From positions 1-24,344 of the forward strand of contig DASZPL010000137.1 in NCBI GenBank assembly GCA_035550315.1: DNA of 24,344 bases, written 5' to 3'. The position numbers and the translations under genes are program-made. Shown piece by piece: positions 7,337 through 14,960 of this stretch. Origin of the DNA: DASZPL01 sp035550315. GTDB taxonomy: Bacteria > Actinomycetota > Actinomycetes > JAFAQI01. How positions within the stretch are numbered: position 1 is the stretch's first letter; each line of letters opens with the position of its first letter. Under the pieces are notes generated by a model, which was not told the DNA's origin, did not search any database, and worked only from the letters and a program-made list of their open reading frames with translations.

Positions 7337-8910
7337 GCAGGCCGGGGTTCGTACTCGAGGTGGACGAGCGCACGCCACCACTGCTGATGCACTCGGGTGA
7401 GTCGTTCAAGCTCCAGCAGTTCCCGCTCGGCAGCCGCGTGCTCTACCCGCCGGAGTCGCTGCCCGGCGTCCCCGACGTCGACGAGGAGATCGAGCAGGCG
7501 CTGCTGCATCCGCTCGACTCCGAGCCGCTGCCCGCGCTGCTTCGGCCCGGCATGAAGCTGACGATCGCATTCGACGACCTGTCGTTGCCGTTGCCGCCGA
7601 TGCGCAAGCCGGACGTCCGGCAACGCATCCTCGAGCATGTCCTCGGCTACGCCGCCGATGCCGGCGTCGACGACGTCGAGCTTATCGTCGCGACCGCGCT
7701 GCACCGGAGGATGACCGCCGACGAGATCAAGGCGGTCGTCGGCGAGCGGGTGTTCCGCTCGTTCTGGCCCGACCAGCTCTACAACTTCGACGCCGAAGAC
7801 CGGGCGAACCTCGCGCATCTCGGCACCACCGATCAGGGTGAGGACGTCGAGATCTCCAAGCGGGCGGCCGAGTCTGACCTGCTGGTCTACGTCAACATCA
7901 ACCTGGTCGCGATGGACGGCGGCTGGAAGTCGACCGCCGTCGGCCTGGCGTCGTACAACTCGTTGCGGCACCACCACAACGCGCACACCATGATCCAGTC
8001 GCGGTCGTTCATGGATCCGCACCGATCCGAGCTGCACTCCAGCGCCTGGCGGATGGGCCGGCTGATCGACGGCGCGGTGAAGGTGTTCCAGATCGAGACC
8101 ACGTTGAACAACGACGCGTTCCCGTCGCAGTACGGCTTCTTGACCAAGCGGGAGTGGGAGTGGTCGCTGCGCGACCAGGCGACCTACCTCGGCGTGAAGC
8201 GCGGCGTCGACTTGCTGCCGCCGAAGGTGCGGCGCCGCACGTTCCAGAGCATGGAGGCGCCCTACCAGGTCACGGGCATCGCGGCCGGGGCGGTGGAGCC
8301 GGTGCACGAACAGACGCTGAGCCGGGTGCACCGCCAGCAACTCGTGGAGGTCGACGGCCAGTCGGACGTCCTGGTCATGGGCCTGCCATACCTGTGCCCG
8401 TACAACGTCAACAGCGTGATGAACCCGATCCTCGCCGCCTGCCTCGGCCTCGGCTACTTCTTCAACATGTACGTCGGCAAGCCGCTGGTGCGCGAGGGCG
8501 GCGTGCTGATCATCGACCACCCGGTGCCGTGGGAGTTCTCCACGCTGCACCACCCGAGCTACGTCGACTTCTTCGACGAGGTGCTGGTCGAGAGCACCGA
8601 CCCGAAGGTGATCGGGCCGAAGTTCGAGCAGCAGTACGCCACCGACCCGTGGTACGTACACCTCTACCGGACGTCGCACGCGTACCACGGCGTACACCCC
8701 TTCTATATGTGGTACTGGTGCGCACACGCACTCGACCACCTGGGGCAGGTGATCTGGGTCGGGGGTGACCGCCGCTCGGTCGCGCGGATGGGGATGCGGT
8801 CGGCATCGACCCTGGCCGACGCGCTGGAGCTGGCCCGCGACACCGTCGGGTCGAGCCCGTCGATCATGTATCAGCACACCCCGCCGCACGCGCTGGCGCA
8901 CGTCCGATGA
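7333..8910 (+). CDS. LarA-like protein (DUF2088, lactate racemase N-terminal domain family)
   Basis: 525 aa, GTG start overlapping the previous stop by 4 bases, with a strong AGAGGAG site just upstream. LarA is a nickel-pincer (NPN) racemase or epimerase. By eye, H124 in TALHRRMT matches LarA H108, K199 in DGGWKSTAVG matches the cofactor-bound K184 (spacing 75 against 76), and H215 in RHHHN matches the nickel ligand H200 (+16 from the Lys in both). Two features differ: the PH motif holding the catalytic H174 is replaced in VNINLVAMDGG, and the DxTR phosphate-binding Arg is replaced in DDLSLPLP. The protein is also about 100 aa longer than LarA. It may bind the cofactor yet act on a different, perhaps lipid-derived, 2-hydroxy substrate, or may have lost racemase activity. 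No larB, larC or larE homologue is in the window. Confidence 0.82.
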   Translation: MSRPGFVLEVDERTPPLLMHSGESFKLQQFPLGSRVLYPPESLPGVPDVDEEIEQALLHPLDSEPLPALLRPGMKLTIAFDDLSLPLPPMRKPDVRQRILEHVLGYAADAGVDDVELIVATALHRRMTADEIKAVVGERVFRSFWPDQLYNFDAEDRANLAHLGTTDQGEDVEISKRAAESDLLVYVNINLVAMDGGWKSTAVGLASYNSLRHHHNAHTMIQSRSFMDPHRSELHSSAWRMGRLIDGAVKVFQIETTLNNDAFPSQYGFLTKREWEWSLRDQATYLGVKRGVDLLPPKVRRRTFQSMEAPYQVTGIAAGAVEPVHEQTLSRVHRQQLVEVDGQSDVLVMGLPYLCPYNVNSVMNPILAACLGLGYFFNMYVGKPLVREGGVLIIDHPVPWEFSTLHHPSYVDFFDEVLVESTDPKVIGPKFEQQYATDPWYVHLYRTSHAYHGVHPFYMWYWCAHALDHLGQVIWVGGDRRSVARMGMRSASTLADALELARDTVGSSPSIMYQHTPPHALAHVR

Positions 8911-9809
8911 CGATCGCCTCCGACGTCCGGCAGCTGGCGCGCGGCTGGCGGTGGAGCCGCCGGCGGCTGCCGCCGCGGTCGGCGGAGCCGCATCACTCGT
9001 TCGGCGATCCCAAGGAGTTCCCGACCGACTGGGCGCGCTCGCAGCCGGCGCGGACCGTCCGCGAGGTCATCCTGCGGGCCGGCCTCGAGCCGCTGGTGCG
9101 CCGCGAGACCACGCTGCAGGTCGAGGGTCGCGACGTGTTCGACGACCTCGACGGGCCGGTCGTCCTGGTCGCCAACCACACCTCGCATCTCGACACCGCG
9201 CTGTTGCTGACCACGCTGCCGGTGGCGTGGCAGCGCCGGGTCGCGGTCGGCGCCGCGGCCGACTACTTCTTCGATGCGTGGTGGCGCGCCGTGGGATCAG
9301 CGCTCGCGTTCGCGACGTTCCCGATCGAGCGGCACGGCATCGGCCTTTCCGACACGCCGACCAAGCTGCTCAACGACGGCTGGTCGATCCTGATGTTTCC
9401 CGAGGGCACCCGGTCGCCGGACGGGTGGGCGCGCCGGTTCCGGCCAGGTGCGGCCGCGCTCGCGATCGCTCACCAGGTCCCGGTCGTGCCGGTCGCGCTC
9501 GTCGGGTCGTACGCCGCGATGCCGCGCGGCCGGTCCTGGCCGCGCCCGGGACGCCCGCCGGTGCACGTCCGCTACGGCCGGCCGCTACGTCCCGAGGAGG
9601 GCGAGGACCTGCTCACCTTCAACCACCGGATCCGGCTGGCCGTCGAGACGCTGCTCGACGAGGACCGCACCGACTGGTACGCCGCCAGGCTTCGGGCCGC
9701 CAGCGGGACCACGGCGCCCGCGGCCGGGCCGCAGGCGGCGAACTGGCGCCGGGTGTGGGCCTCGACCGCAGGCCCAGAGCGGCGCAGTCGTATCCACGCC
9801 TGGCGGTAG
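8907..9809 (+). CDS. PlsC-type 1-acylglycerol-3-phosphate acyltransferase family protein
   Basis: 300 aa, ATG start overlapping the previous stop (ATGA). The catalytic HX4D motif is in NHTSHLD (N90-D96), and FPEGTRS at 164-170 is the glycerol-phosphate-binding block. VPVVPVALVGSYAAMPRG matches the later conserved proline motif. Family members move an acyl chain from acyl-CoA or acyl-ACP to lysophosphatidate or a related alcohol at the inner face of the membrane. An arginine-rich N-terminus (to about 50) and a C-terminal tail (about 255-300) flank the domain; there is no clear long TM segment. Last gene of the overlapping four-gene set. With a HAD-IB phosphatase in the same operon it could form an acylation and dephosphorylation pair, as in known HAD-IB-PlsC fusion proteins. 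Confidence 0.92.
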   Translation: MTIASDVRQLARGWRWSRRRLPPRSAEPHHSFGDPKEFPTDWARSQPARTVREVILRAGLEPLVRRETTLQVEGRDVFDDLDGPVVLVANHTSHLDTALLLTTLPVAWQRRVAVGAAADYFFDAWWRAVGSALAFATFPIERHGIGLSDTPTKLLNDGWSILMFPEGTRSPDGWARRFRPGAAALAIAHQVPVVPVALVGSYAAMPRGRSWPRPGRPPVHVRYGRPLRPEEGEDLLTFNHRIRLAVETLLDEDRTDWYAARLRAASGTTAPAAGPQAANWRRVWASTAGPERRSRIHAWR

Positions 9810-9825
9810 GGGTACGCCAACGGAC

Positions 9826-11295
9826 ATGACGATCACGCCAGCAGACGAGCAGCGCGTCCTCGACGCCACACCGAAGCAACTGTTCATCGGCGGCCGCTGG
9901 CGCGACGCGTCCGGCAGCGCCACCCTCGATGTCGAGGACCCCGCGACCGGCGAGACCCTCTGCCCCGTCGCTGACGGGACGCCGGAGGATGCGACCGCCG
10001 CACTCGAGGCGGCGTGCGCGGCGCAGGCCGACTGGGCCGCGACGGCGCCGCGTGAGCGCGGCGAGATCCTGCGGCGGGCATTCGAGCTGATGACCGAGCG
10101 AGCGGACGATCTCGGTCTGCTGATGACGCTGGAGATGGGCAAGCCGGTCGCCGAGTCCAAGGGCGAGATCGCCTACGCCGCCGAGTTCTTCCGATGGTTC
10201 GCGGAGCAGGCGGTGCGCATCGACGGCCGCTACTCGCGCAACCCGTCGGGCGATGGCCGGCTGCTCACGATGAAGCAGCCGATCGGGCCGTGCCTGCTGA
10301 TCACGCCCTGGAACTTCCCCACCGCGATGGGCACCCGCAAGATCGGGCCGGCGATCGCGGCCGGCTGCACGATGGTCGTGAAGCCCGCGCAGCAGACGCC
10401 ACTGTCGATGCTCGTGCTCGCGGCACTGCTCGCCGAGGCCGGGCTGCCCGACGGCGTGCTCAATGTCGTCACGTCGAGCAACGCCGGCGCGGTCACTGAG
10501 CCGTTGTTCGGCGATGGCCGGCTGCGGAAGATGTCGTTCACCGGCTCCACGCCGGTCGGCAAGGTGCTGATGAAGCAAGCGTCCGAGAAGCTGATCAAGT
10601 GCTCGATGGAGCTCGGCGGCAATGCGCCGTACCTGGTGTTCGACGACGCCGACCTCGAGGCCGCCGTCGAGCAGGCGGTGATCGCCAAGATGCGCAACGG
10701 CGGCGAGTCCTGCGTCGCCGCCAACCGGTTCCACGTGCAGGCGGCGGTCGCCGACGAGTTCGCCGCCCGACTGGCCGAGAAGCTCGGTGCCATGACGGTC
10801 GGCCGGGGAACCGACGACGGGGTCGACGTCGGTCCACTGATCGACGGTAAGCAACGCGACAAGGTCGCCGAGCTCACCGGCGACGCCGTCCGCAAGGGCG
10901 CGAAGGTGCTGGTCGGCGGCGAGCCGGTCGGCGACCGGGGCTACTTCTTCGCGCCGACGGTGCTCTCCGGCGTGACCGATGACGCCATGATGCGGCGCGA
11001 GGAGATCTTCGGCCCGGTGGCGCCGGTGTCGACGTTCGAGGCGGAGGCCGACGCGATTGCCGCCGCCAACGGCACCGAGTTCGGCCTCGTCGCCTATGTC
11101 TTCACCCGCGACGTCAAGCGCGCGCTGCGGGTCAGCGAGGCGCTCGAGGTCGGCATGGTGGGCCTCAACCGCGGTTTGGTCAGCAACCCGGCCGCACCGT
11201 TCGGCGGCGTCAAGGAGTCCGGCTTCGGCCGCGAAGGCGGGCCCGAAGGGATCGAGGAGTACCTGACCACGAAGTACGTCGCCGTCGACCTCTGA
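9826..11295 (+). CDS. gabD: NAD(P)-dependent aldehyde dehydrogenase, succinate-semialdehyde type
   Basis: 489 aa, full length for the ALDH superfamily. Catalytic C296 lies in NGGESCVAANRF and the general base E262 in MELGGNAP; TPWNFP (about 159-164) and the FTGSTPVGK cofactor loop are intact, as is FGGVKESGFGREGG near the C-terminus. The NGG-x2-C-x-AANR block is typical of succinate-semialdehyde dehydrogenases, which oxidise succinate semialdehyde to succinate. Substrate calls by motif alone are moderate, and a fatty or other aldehyde is possible. It starts 16 bp after the acyltransferase with no terminator visible, so it may belong to the lipid operon and remove aldehyde, or be a separate metabolic gene read through. 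No GABA aminotransferase is nearby. AGGGG lies about 13 nt before the ATG, a weak site. Confidence 0.88.
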   Translation: MTITPADEQRVLDATPKQLFIGGRWRDASGSATLDVEDPATGETLCPVADGTPEDATAALEAACAAQADWAATAPRERGEILRRAFELMTERADDLGLLMTLEMGKPVAESKGEIAYAAEFFRWFAEQAVRIDGRYSRNPSGDGRLLTMKQPIGPCLLITPWNFPTAMGTRKIGPAIAAGCTMVVKPAQQTPLSMLVLAALLAEAGLPDGVLNVVTSSNAGAVTEPLFGDGRLRKMSFTGSTPVGKVLMKQASEKLIKCSMELGGNAPYLVFDDADLEAAVEQAVIAKMRNGGESCVAANRFHVQAAVADEFAARLAEKLGAMTVGRGTDDGVDVGPLIDGKQRDKVAELTGDAVRKGAKVLVGGEPVGDRGYFFAPTVLSGVTDDAMMRREEIFGPVAPVSTFEAEADAIAAANGTEFGLVAYVFTRDVKRALRVSEALEVGMVGLNRGLVSNPAAPFGGVKESGFGREGGPEGIEEYLTTKYVAVDL

Positions 11296-11322
11296 GCTGT
11301 CTGTCGACCGACGGCGACGTAC
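11274..11322. terminator. Inverted repeat between convergent genes, candidate bidirectional terminator
   Basis: GTACGTCGCCGTCG (11274-11287) is a perfect 14-bp inverted repeat of 11309-11322, with a 21-nt loop that holds the stop codon of the aldehyde dehydrogenase. It sits just before the stop of the convergent S53 peptidase gene at 11338. There is no T-run on either side, so it would be a non-canonical or Rho-assisted stop. Confidence 0.45.
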
Positions 11323-11337
11323 TCCGCTCCTTAGTCC

Positions 11338-12633
11338 TTACGAGAGCGCGGCGATCAGCTTCGCGGCGTCGGGCGAGCCGTAGCCGGTCGGGATGTCGTG
11401 CCCGGGGCCGGCGGAGAAGCCGCCGGAGAACGTCGGCGTCTGGTTGTCGCCCTGGGTGACGTCCGACAGCGCGCCGGTCGCCGCCAGCGATGCCAGGTGC
11501 GGGTTGAGCTGACCGATGTCGCTCCCCCGAGCTTGGTCGACGATCGAGACGATGCCGGCCCACTGCGGCGAGCCCGCGGACGTGCCACCGAAGAAGTAGA
11601 GCCCGTTGTTGTCCGGACCGAGGAAGCCGAGGTAGGTCAGCACGCCGGTGTAGACGCTGGCGTTGTAGGAGACGTCGGAGCCCTGCTTGGCGGTCAGCAG
11701 GCTGGGCGCACCGCCGGTCGCGCCGAACGGCCCGTCAGCACAGCTGGTCGGGCACGACGTGAAGTCGCCCCAGACCGTCTCGTCCGGCTGCGAGAGGCCG
11801 CTGCCCTTCCACAGGTTGGTGCCGCCGACCGCGGTCACCAGCGGGTCGGAGGCCGGGTAGCCGAAGTTCGCTGTGCCAGCCGCGTTGTCCGAGCCGTCGT
11901 CGCCCGAGGACGCGAGCAGCGTGATGCCGGCATCACTGGCCGATTGGAAGATTTGGTGTGCTTGGTTCTGCTGGGTGCTGTCGCCGTGGATGTCGGCCTC
12001 GGGCTCGCCGTAGCTCATCGAGATCACGTCACCGAGATGGTGGTCGACGGCGTACTTCACCGCGTTGTTCAGCGCGTCGCCGTAGTTGGTGACGGCCACG
12101 TCGAGCACGATGTTCGCACCCGGGGCCACCGCGTGGGCCCACTGCACATCCAGGCTGGATTCCTCCGCCCAGCCAAGCTGGTTGTCGGTGCCCTGGAACG
12201 TGGGCTTGCCCTGCGGGTAGACGATCTGGAACGACGGCGGCGCCGGCAGCCCGAATGAGTCGTCGAAGGCGGCGAGGTCATCGGCCGCGGTCGGGCTACC
12301 GAAGGCGTCGACGATCACGATCGTCTTGCCGGCCCCCGCGGGCTGGCCGTCCACGGTGCTCGGAATGTCGTAGGCCGCGTGGATCGAGGCGGGGTCATGG
12401 CAAGCGAACTCGCCGTCGGTGGCGGCGAGGCACTGCGACGGCGTCAGCGACGGCGACACCTTGCCCGCAAGAGCGGTGGCCTTGGCGTGGGGCGGTTGCG
12501 CGACGTAGACGAGCCGCCCACCGTTACCAGCCGCGGCCGCCGGGGTCCCCGTTGCAGCGACTGATCCGGCAGCTATCAAGCCGATACCGCCGATAGCGAC
12601 ACCGACCGAACGCGCGTTGAATCCTGATTTCAC
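11338..12633 (-). CDS. Secreted S53 family (sedolisin/kumamolisin-like) serine peptidase
   Basis: 431 aa from a GTG at 12633, preceded by AAGGG about 9 nt upstream; the frame stays open to 12837 but that part overlaps the upstream gene and is not family-like. A signal peptide fits residues 1-36 (VKSGFNARSVG, hydrophobic core, AAAAGNGG). The catalytic set is complete: E158 and D162 (E-x3-D in EESSLDVQW), oxyanion D245 in SSGDDGS, and S352 in GGTSAGSPQWAG. The C-terminal calcium-site region GHDIPTGYGSPDAAKLI is present. S53 enzymes are usually acid-active extracellular peptidases made with an N-terminal propeptide of about 180 aa. Here only about 70 residues separate the signal peptide from the catalytic domain, so the pro-domain is missing or replaced. 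Extra Cys pairs (C68 and C78; C294 and C298) may form disulfides. Confidence 0.92.
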   Translation of the reverse strand: MKSGFNARSVGVAIGGIGLIAAGSVAATGTPAAAAGNGGRLVYVAQPPHAKATALAGKVSPSLTPSQCLAATDGEFACHDPASIHAAYDIPSTVDGQPAGAGKTIVIVDAFGSPTAADDLAAFDDSFGLPAPPSFQIVYPQGKPTFQGTDNQLGWAEESSLDVQWAHAVAPGANIVLDVAVTNYGDALNNAVKYAVDHHLGDVISMSYGEPEADIHGDSTQQNQAHQIFQSASDAGITLLASSGDDGSDNAAGTANFGYPASDPLVTAVGGTNLWKGSGLSQPDETVWGDFTSCPTSCADGPFGATGGAPSLLTAKQGSDVSYNASVYTGVLTYLGFLGPDNNGLYFFGGTSAGSPQWAGIVSIVDQARGSDIGQLNPHLASLAATGALSDVTQGDNQTPTFSGGFSAGPGHDIPTGYGSPDAAKLIAALS

Positions 12634-12710
12634 CCGGTCATCCCTTCTGAGGAGTAACGCGCGGATTCTGTCCTGCTGTCTGATCGGCGGCAAGAGGTGG
12701 CAGCGCTGTG

Positions 12711-13589
12711 TCACTCCGCAGCAAGCAGGCCGGAGAGCTGGGCGGCATTGGTCTGCGCGTAGTTCGAATAGCAGTTGTTCAACAGCACGTGCGTCTGCTC
12801 GGTGCCGGCGGCGAGCTCGCGCAACTTCGGCACCCACGACCGCAGCTCGTCCTCGTCGTACCGGTAGCCGAATCGCTCGTAGATGTCACGGCTCTCCCAC
12901 CGGTCGCTATGCCCGTGGAACCGCACGACCGCGAGGTCGCGGGCGGTCGCGGCCACGACGGGCGGAACCGACGAGCGGTGACCTTGCGGCATGTCGACGC
13001 AGACGAAAGGCAATCCGTACGACGTCAGGAAGTCGAGCGTCTCCGCCGTGGTCTCCTCGTCGCGGAACCAGGTTGCGGACCGGAACTCGACGCAGATCCG
13101 CGCGGGCGCGGCGCGCTCCTTGCATTCCAACAGGTAGTCCTTGTTCGCGCGCTTGATCGTGAACCACTGCGGAAACTGGAACAGCACCGCGCCGAGCTTG
13201 CCCGCGTCGCGCAACGGCTCCAGCGCCGCGAAGAACCGCTCCCAGATTTCGTCCAGAACCTTGCCGTCGAGGTGCGAGGGATAGACGTTGCGCTTGTCGG
13301 TGTCGGGCCGCAAGTCCTTGTAGATCGCGGAGCTGCGGGTTGGGTGACCGGTCAGCAGCGAGAACGCCTTGACGTCGAACACGAAGCCCGGCGGAGTGCG
13401 CTGCACCCAGCGCAGGCTGTTCGCCTCATTGGGCGGTGTGTAGTACGTCGAGTCGACCTCGACGACGGGAAATTGCGAGGCGTAGTAACGCAGTCTGGCC
13501 TCGGCCGAGGATGCCTCCGGCGGGTACCAGCCGGAGGCCAGCAGGGTCTTGTCGGTCCACGAGGCCGTGCCGACGCGGATGTCGCCCAT
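12711..13589 (-). CDS. DUF72 (YecE family) protein
   Basis: 292 aa with the full DUF72 TIM-barrel-like layout: VGTASWTD near the N-terminus, VVEVDSTYYTPP (about 42-53), FVFDVKAFSLLTGH (about 69-82), LGAVLFQFPQWF, ICVEFRSATWF and the C-terminal LLNNCYSNYAQTNAAQL. The biochemical role of the family is not established. The start ATG at 13589 gives the usual MGDIRVGTASW N-terminus; the ribosome site is weak. It lies 77 bp upstream of the S53 peptidase on the same strand, so co-transcription is possible but a functional link is not obvious. The gene is divergent from the sigma factor at 13741. Confidence 0.9.
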   Translation of the reverse strand: MGDIRVGTASWTDKTLLASGWYPPEASSAEARLRYYASQFPVVEVDSTYYTPPNEANSLRWVQRTPPGFVFDVKAFSLLTGHPTRSSAIYKDLRPDTDKRNVYPSHLDGKVLDEIWERFFAALEPLRDAGKLGAVLFQFPQWFTIKRANKDYLLECKERAAPARICVEFRSATWFRDEETTAETLDFLTSYGLPFVCVDMPQGHRSSVPPVVAATARDLAVVRFHGHSDRWESRDIYERFGYRYDEDELRSWVPKLRELAAGTEQTHVLLNNCYSNYAQTNAAQLSGLLAAE

Positions 13590-13610
13590 TCACCGAATCC
13601 GTTCCCGCCC

Positions 13611-13636
13611 TTGCACCCCTTGACTCGGGCTAGTCT
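13611..13636 (+). promoter_or_regulatory. Weak candidate -35/-10 upstream of sigA
   Basis: TTGCAC (13611-13616) and TAGTCT (13631-13636) resemble actinobacterial housekeeping -35 and -10 elements, but the 14-nt spacer is short. The 151-bp gap 13590-13740 between divergent genes must hold promoters for the DUF72 gene and sigA; nothing better is visible. Confidence 0.22.
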
Positions 13637-13740
13637 GGCGGCACCGCCGGCGCGGGACGATCGGGCCGGCTTCCGGAGGACTCGGGCCGGCGGGAGCGAA
13701 CATAGCGTCCGCGGCATTGTGAGCACGGGAGAGGCAGTTC

Positions 13741-14952
13741 GTGAGCAGCGCACGTCAGGCGGCGTCGACCCGGGCCGGCAAGCCGGCAACCGGCGATAAG
13801 TCCGGTGCCAGCGCGTCCTCGAAGAGCCGGCGCAAATCGACGATCGCGGTCGTCCCCGACGCTCCCGACGAGGTGGCGCCGGAGGAGAACCCGGTCGCGG
13901 GCGACCCGGCCGCCAACGGCGCCGTGCCCTCCGCGCAACCCGCGATCGACCCGGAGACCGAGCCGACCGAGCTCGAGCTGGCCGAGGAAGAGGAAGAGCT
14001 CGAGGCGGTCGCTGAGGAGGACAACTCCGGCCCGTCGACCGACCTCGTCCGCGCGTACCTGAAAGAGATCGGCCGGGTCGCGCTGCTCAACGCCGAGCAG
14101 GAAGTCGAGCTCGCCAAGCGGATCGAGGCGGGCCTGTTCGCCGCCGAGAAGCTGCGCCAGGCCGACTGCGGCGAGCGCAAGGTCAACAAGACGTTGCGCA
14201 AGGACTACGACTGGCTCACCGCCGACGGGCAGCGGGCGAAGGATCACCTGCTCGAAGCCAACCTGCGCCTCGTCGTATCAGTCGCGAAGCGCTACACCGG
14301 ACGCGGCATGGCCTTCCTCGACTTGATCCAGGAGGGCAACCTCGGCCTAATCCGCGCGGTCGAGAAGTTCGACTACACCAAGGGCTACAAGTTCTCGACG
14401 TACGCCACCTGGTGGATCCGGCAGGCGATCACCCGCGCGATGGCCGACCAGGCCCGCACCATCCGGATTCCGGTGCACATGGTCGAGCAGATCAACAAGC
14501 TGACCCGCGTGCAGCGGCAGATGCTGCAGGACCTCGGCCGCGAGCCGACCGCCGAGGAGCTCGCCAAGGAGCTCGACATGACCCCTGACAAGGTCGTCGA
14601 GATCCAGGGCTACGCCCGCGAGCCGGTGTCGTTGGAGCAGAACGTCGGCGACGAGGGCGACAGCCAGCTCGGCGACTTCATCGAGGACGCGGACGCCCCG
14701 ATCGCGGCGGAGGTCGTGTCGTTCGGCCTGCTGCAGCGCGAGCTCGACAGCGTGTTGAAGACGCTGCCGGAGCGGGAGGCCGCGGTCGTCGCGCTGCGGT
14801 TCGGCCTCACCGACGGCCAGCCCCGGACGCTCGACGAGATCGGCCGTGAGTTCGGGCTGACCCGCGAGCGGATCCGGCAGATCGAGGCGAAGACGTTGTC
14901 GAAGCTGCGCCACCCGAGCCGCTCGCAGAAGCTGCGCGATTACCTCGAGTAG
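13741..14952 (+). CDS. sigA: Principal RNA polymerase sigma factor, SigA/HrdB type
   Basis: 403 aa. Region 1.2 begins near residue 98 (STDLVRAYLKEIG and LLNAEQEVELAKRIEAG). Region 2 spans about 167-238, with HLLEANLRLVVSVAKRY, DLIQEGNLGLIRAVEKF and the -10-recognition block YATWWIRQAITRAMADQ. Region 3 follows, and region 4 (342-403) has LTRERIRQIEAKTLSKLRHP as the -35 helix-turn-helix. Core sequences match housekeeping HrdB/SigA closely. The N-terminal ~95 residues are low-complexity (basic/Ala/Ser, then acidic EEEEELEAVAEED) and contain no region 1.1 that I can recognise; an in-frame TGA at 13720-13722 rules out a longer start. GTG start with GGAGAGG 6 nt upstream. It probably directs most transcription. 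Confidence 0.93.
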   Translation: MSSARQAASTRAGKPATGDKSGASASSKSRRKSTIAVVPDAPDEVAPEENPVAGDPAANGAVPSAQPAIDPETEPTELELAEEEEELEAVAEEDNSGPSTDLVRAYLKEIGRVALLNAEQEVELAKRIEAGLFAAEKLRQADCGERKVNKTLRKDYDWLTADGQRAKDHLLEANLRLVVSVAKRYTGRGMAFLDLIQEGNLGLIRAVEKFDYTKGYKFSTYATWWIRQAITRAMADQARTIRIPVHMVEQINKLTRVQRQMLQDLGREPTAEELAKELDMTPDKVVEIQGYAREPVSLEQNVGDEGDSQLGDFIEDADAPIAAEVVSFGLLQRELDSVLKTLPEREAAVVALRFGLTDGQPRTLDEIGREFGLTRERIRQIEAKTLSKLRHPSRSQKLRDYLE

Positions 14953-14960
14953 TAGTCACC

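Noticed and set aside
7237..8901. Minus-strand open frame of 554 codons
   Set aside because: Opposite the LarA-like gene; no recognisable motif and shadow-like composition.
12708..13799. Plus-strand open frame of 363 codons
   Set aside because: Antisense to the DUF72 gene, with no family features; it also runs into the sigA start region.
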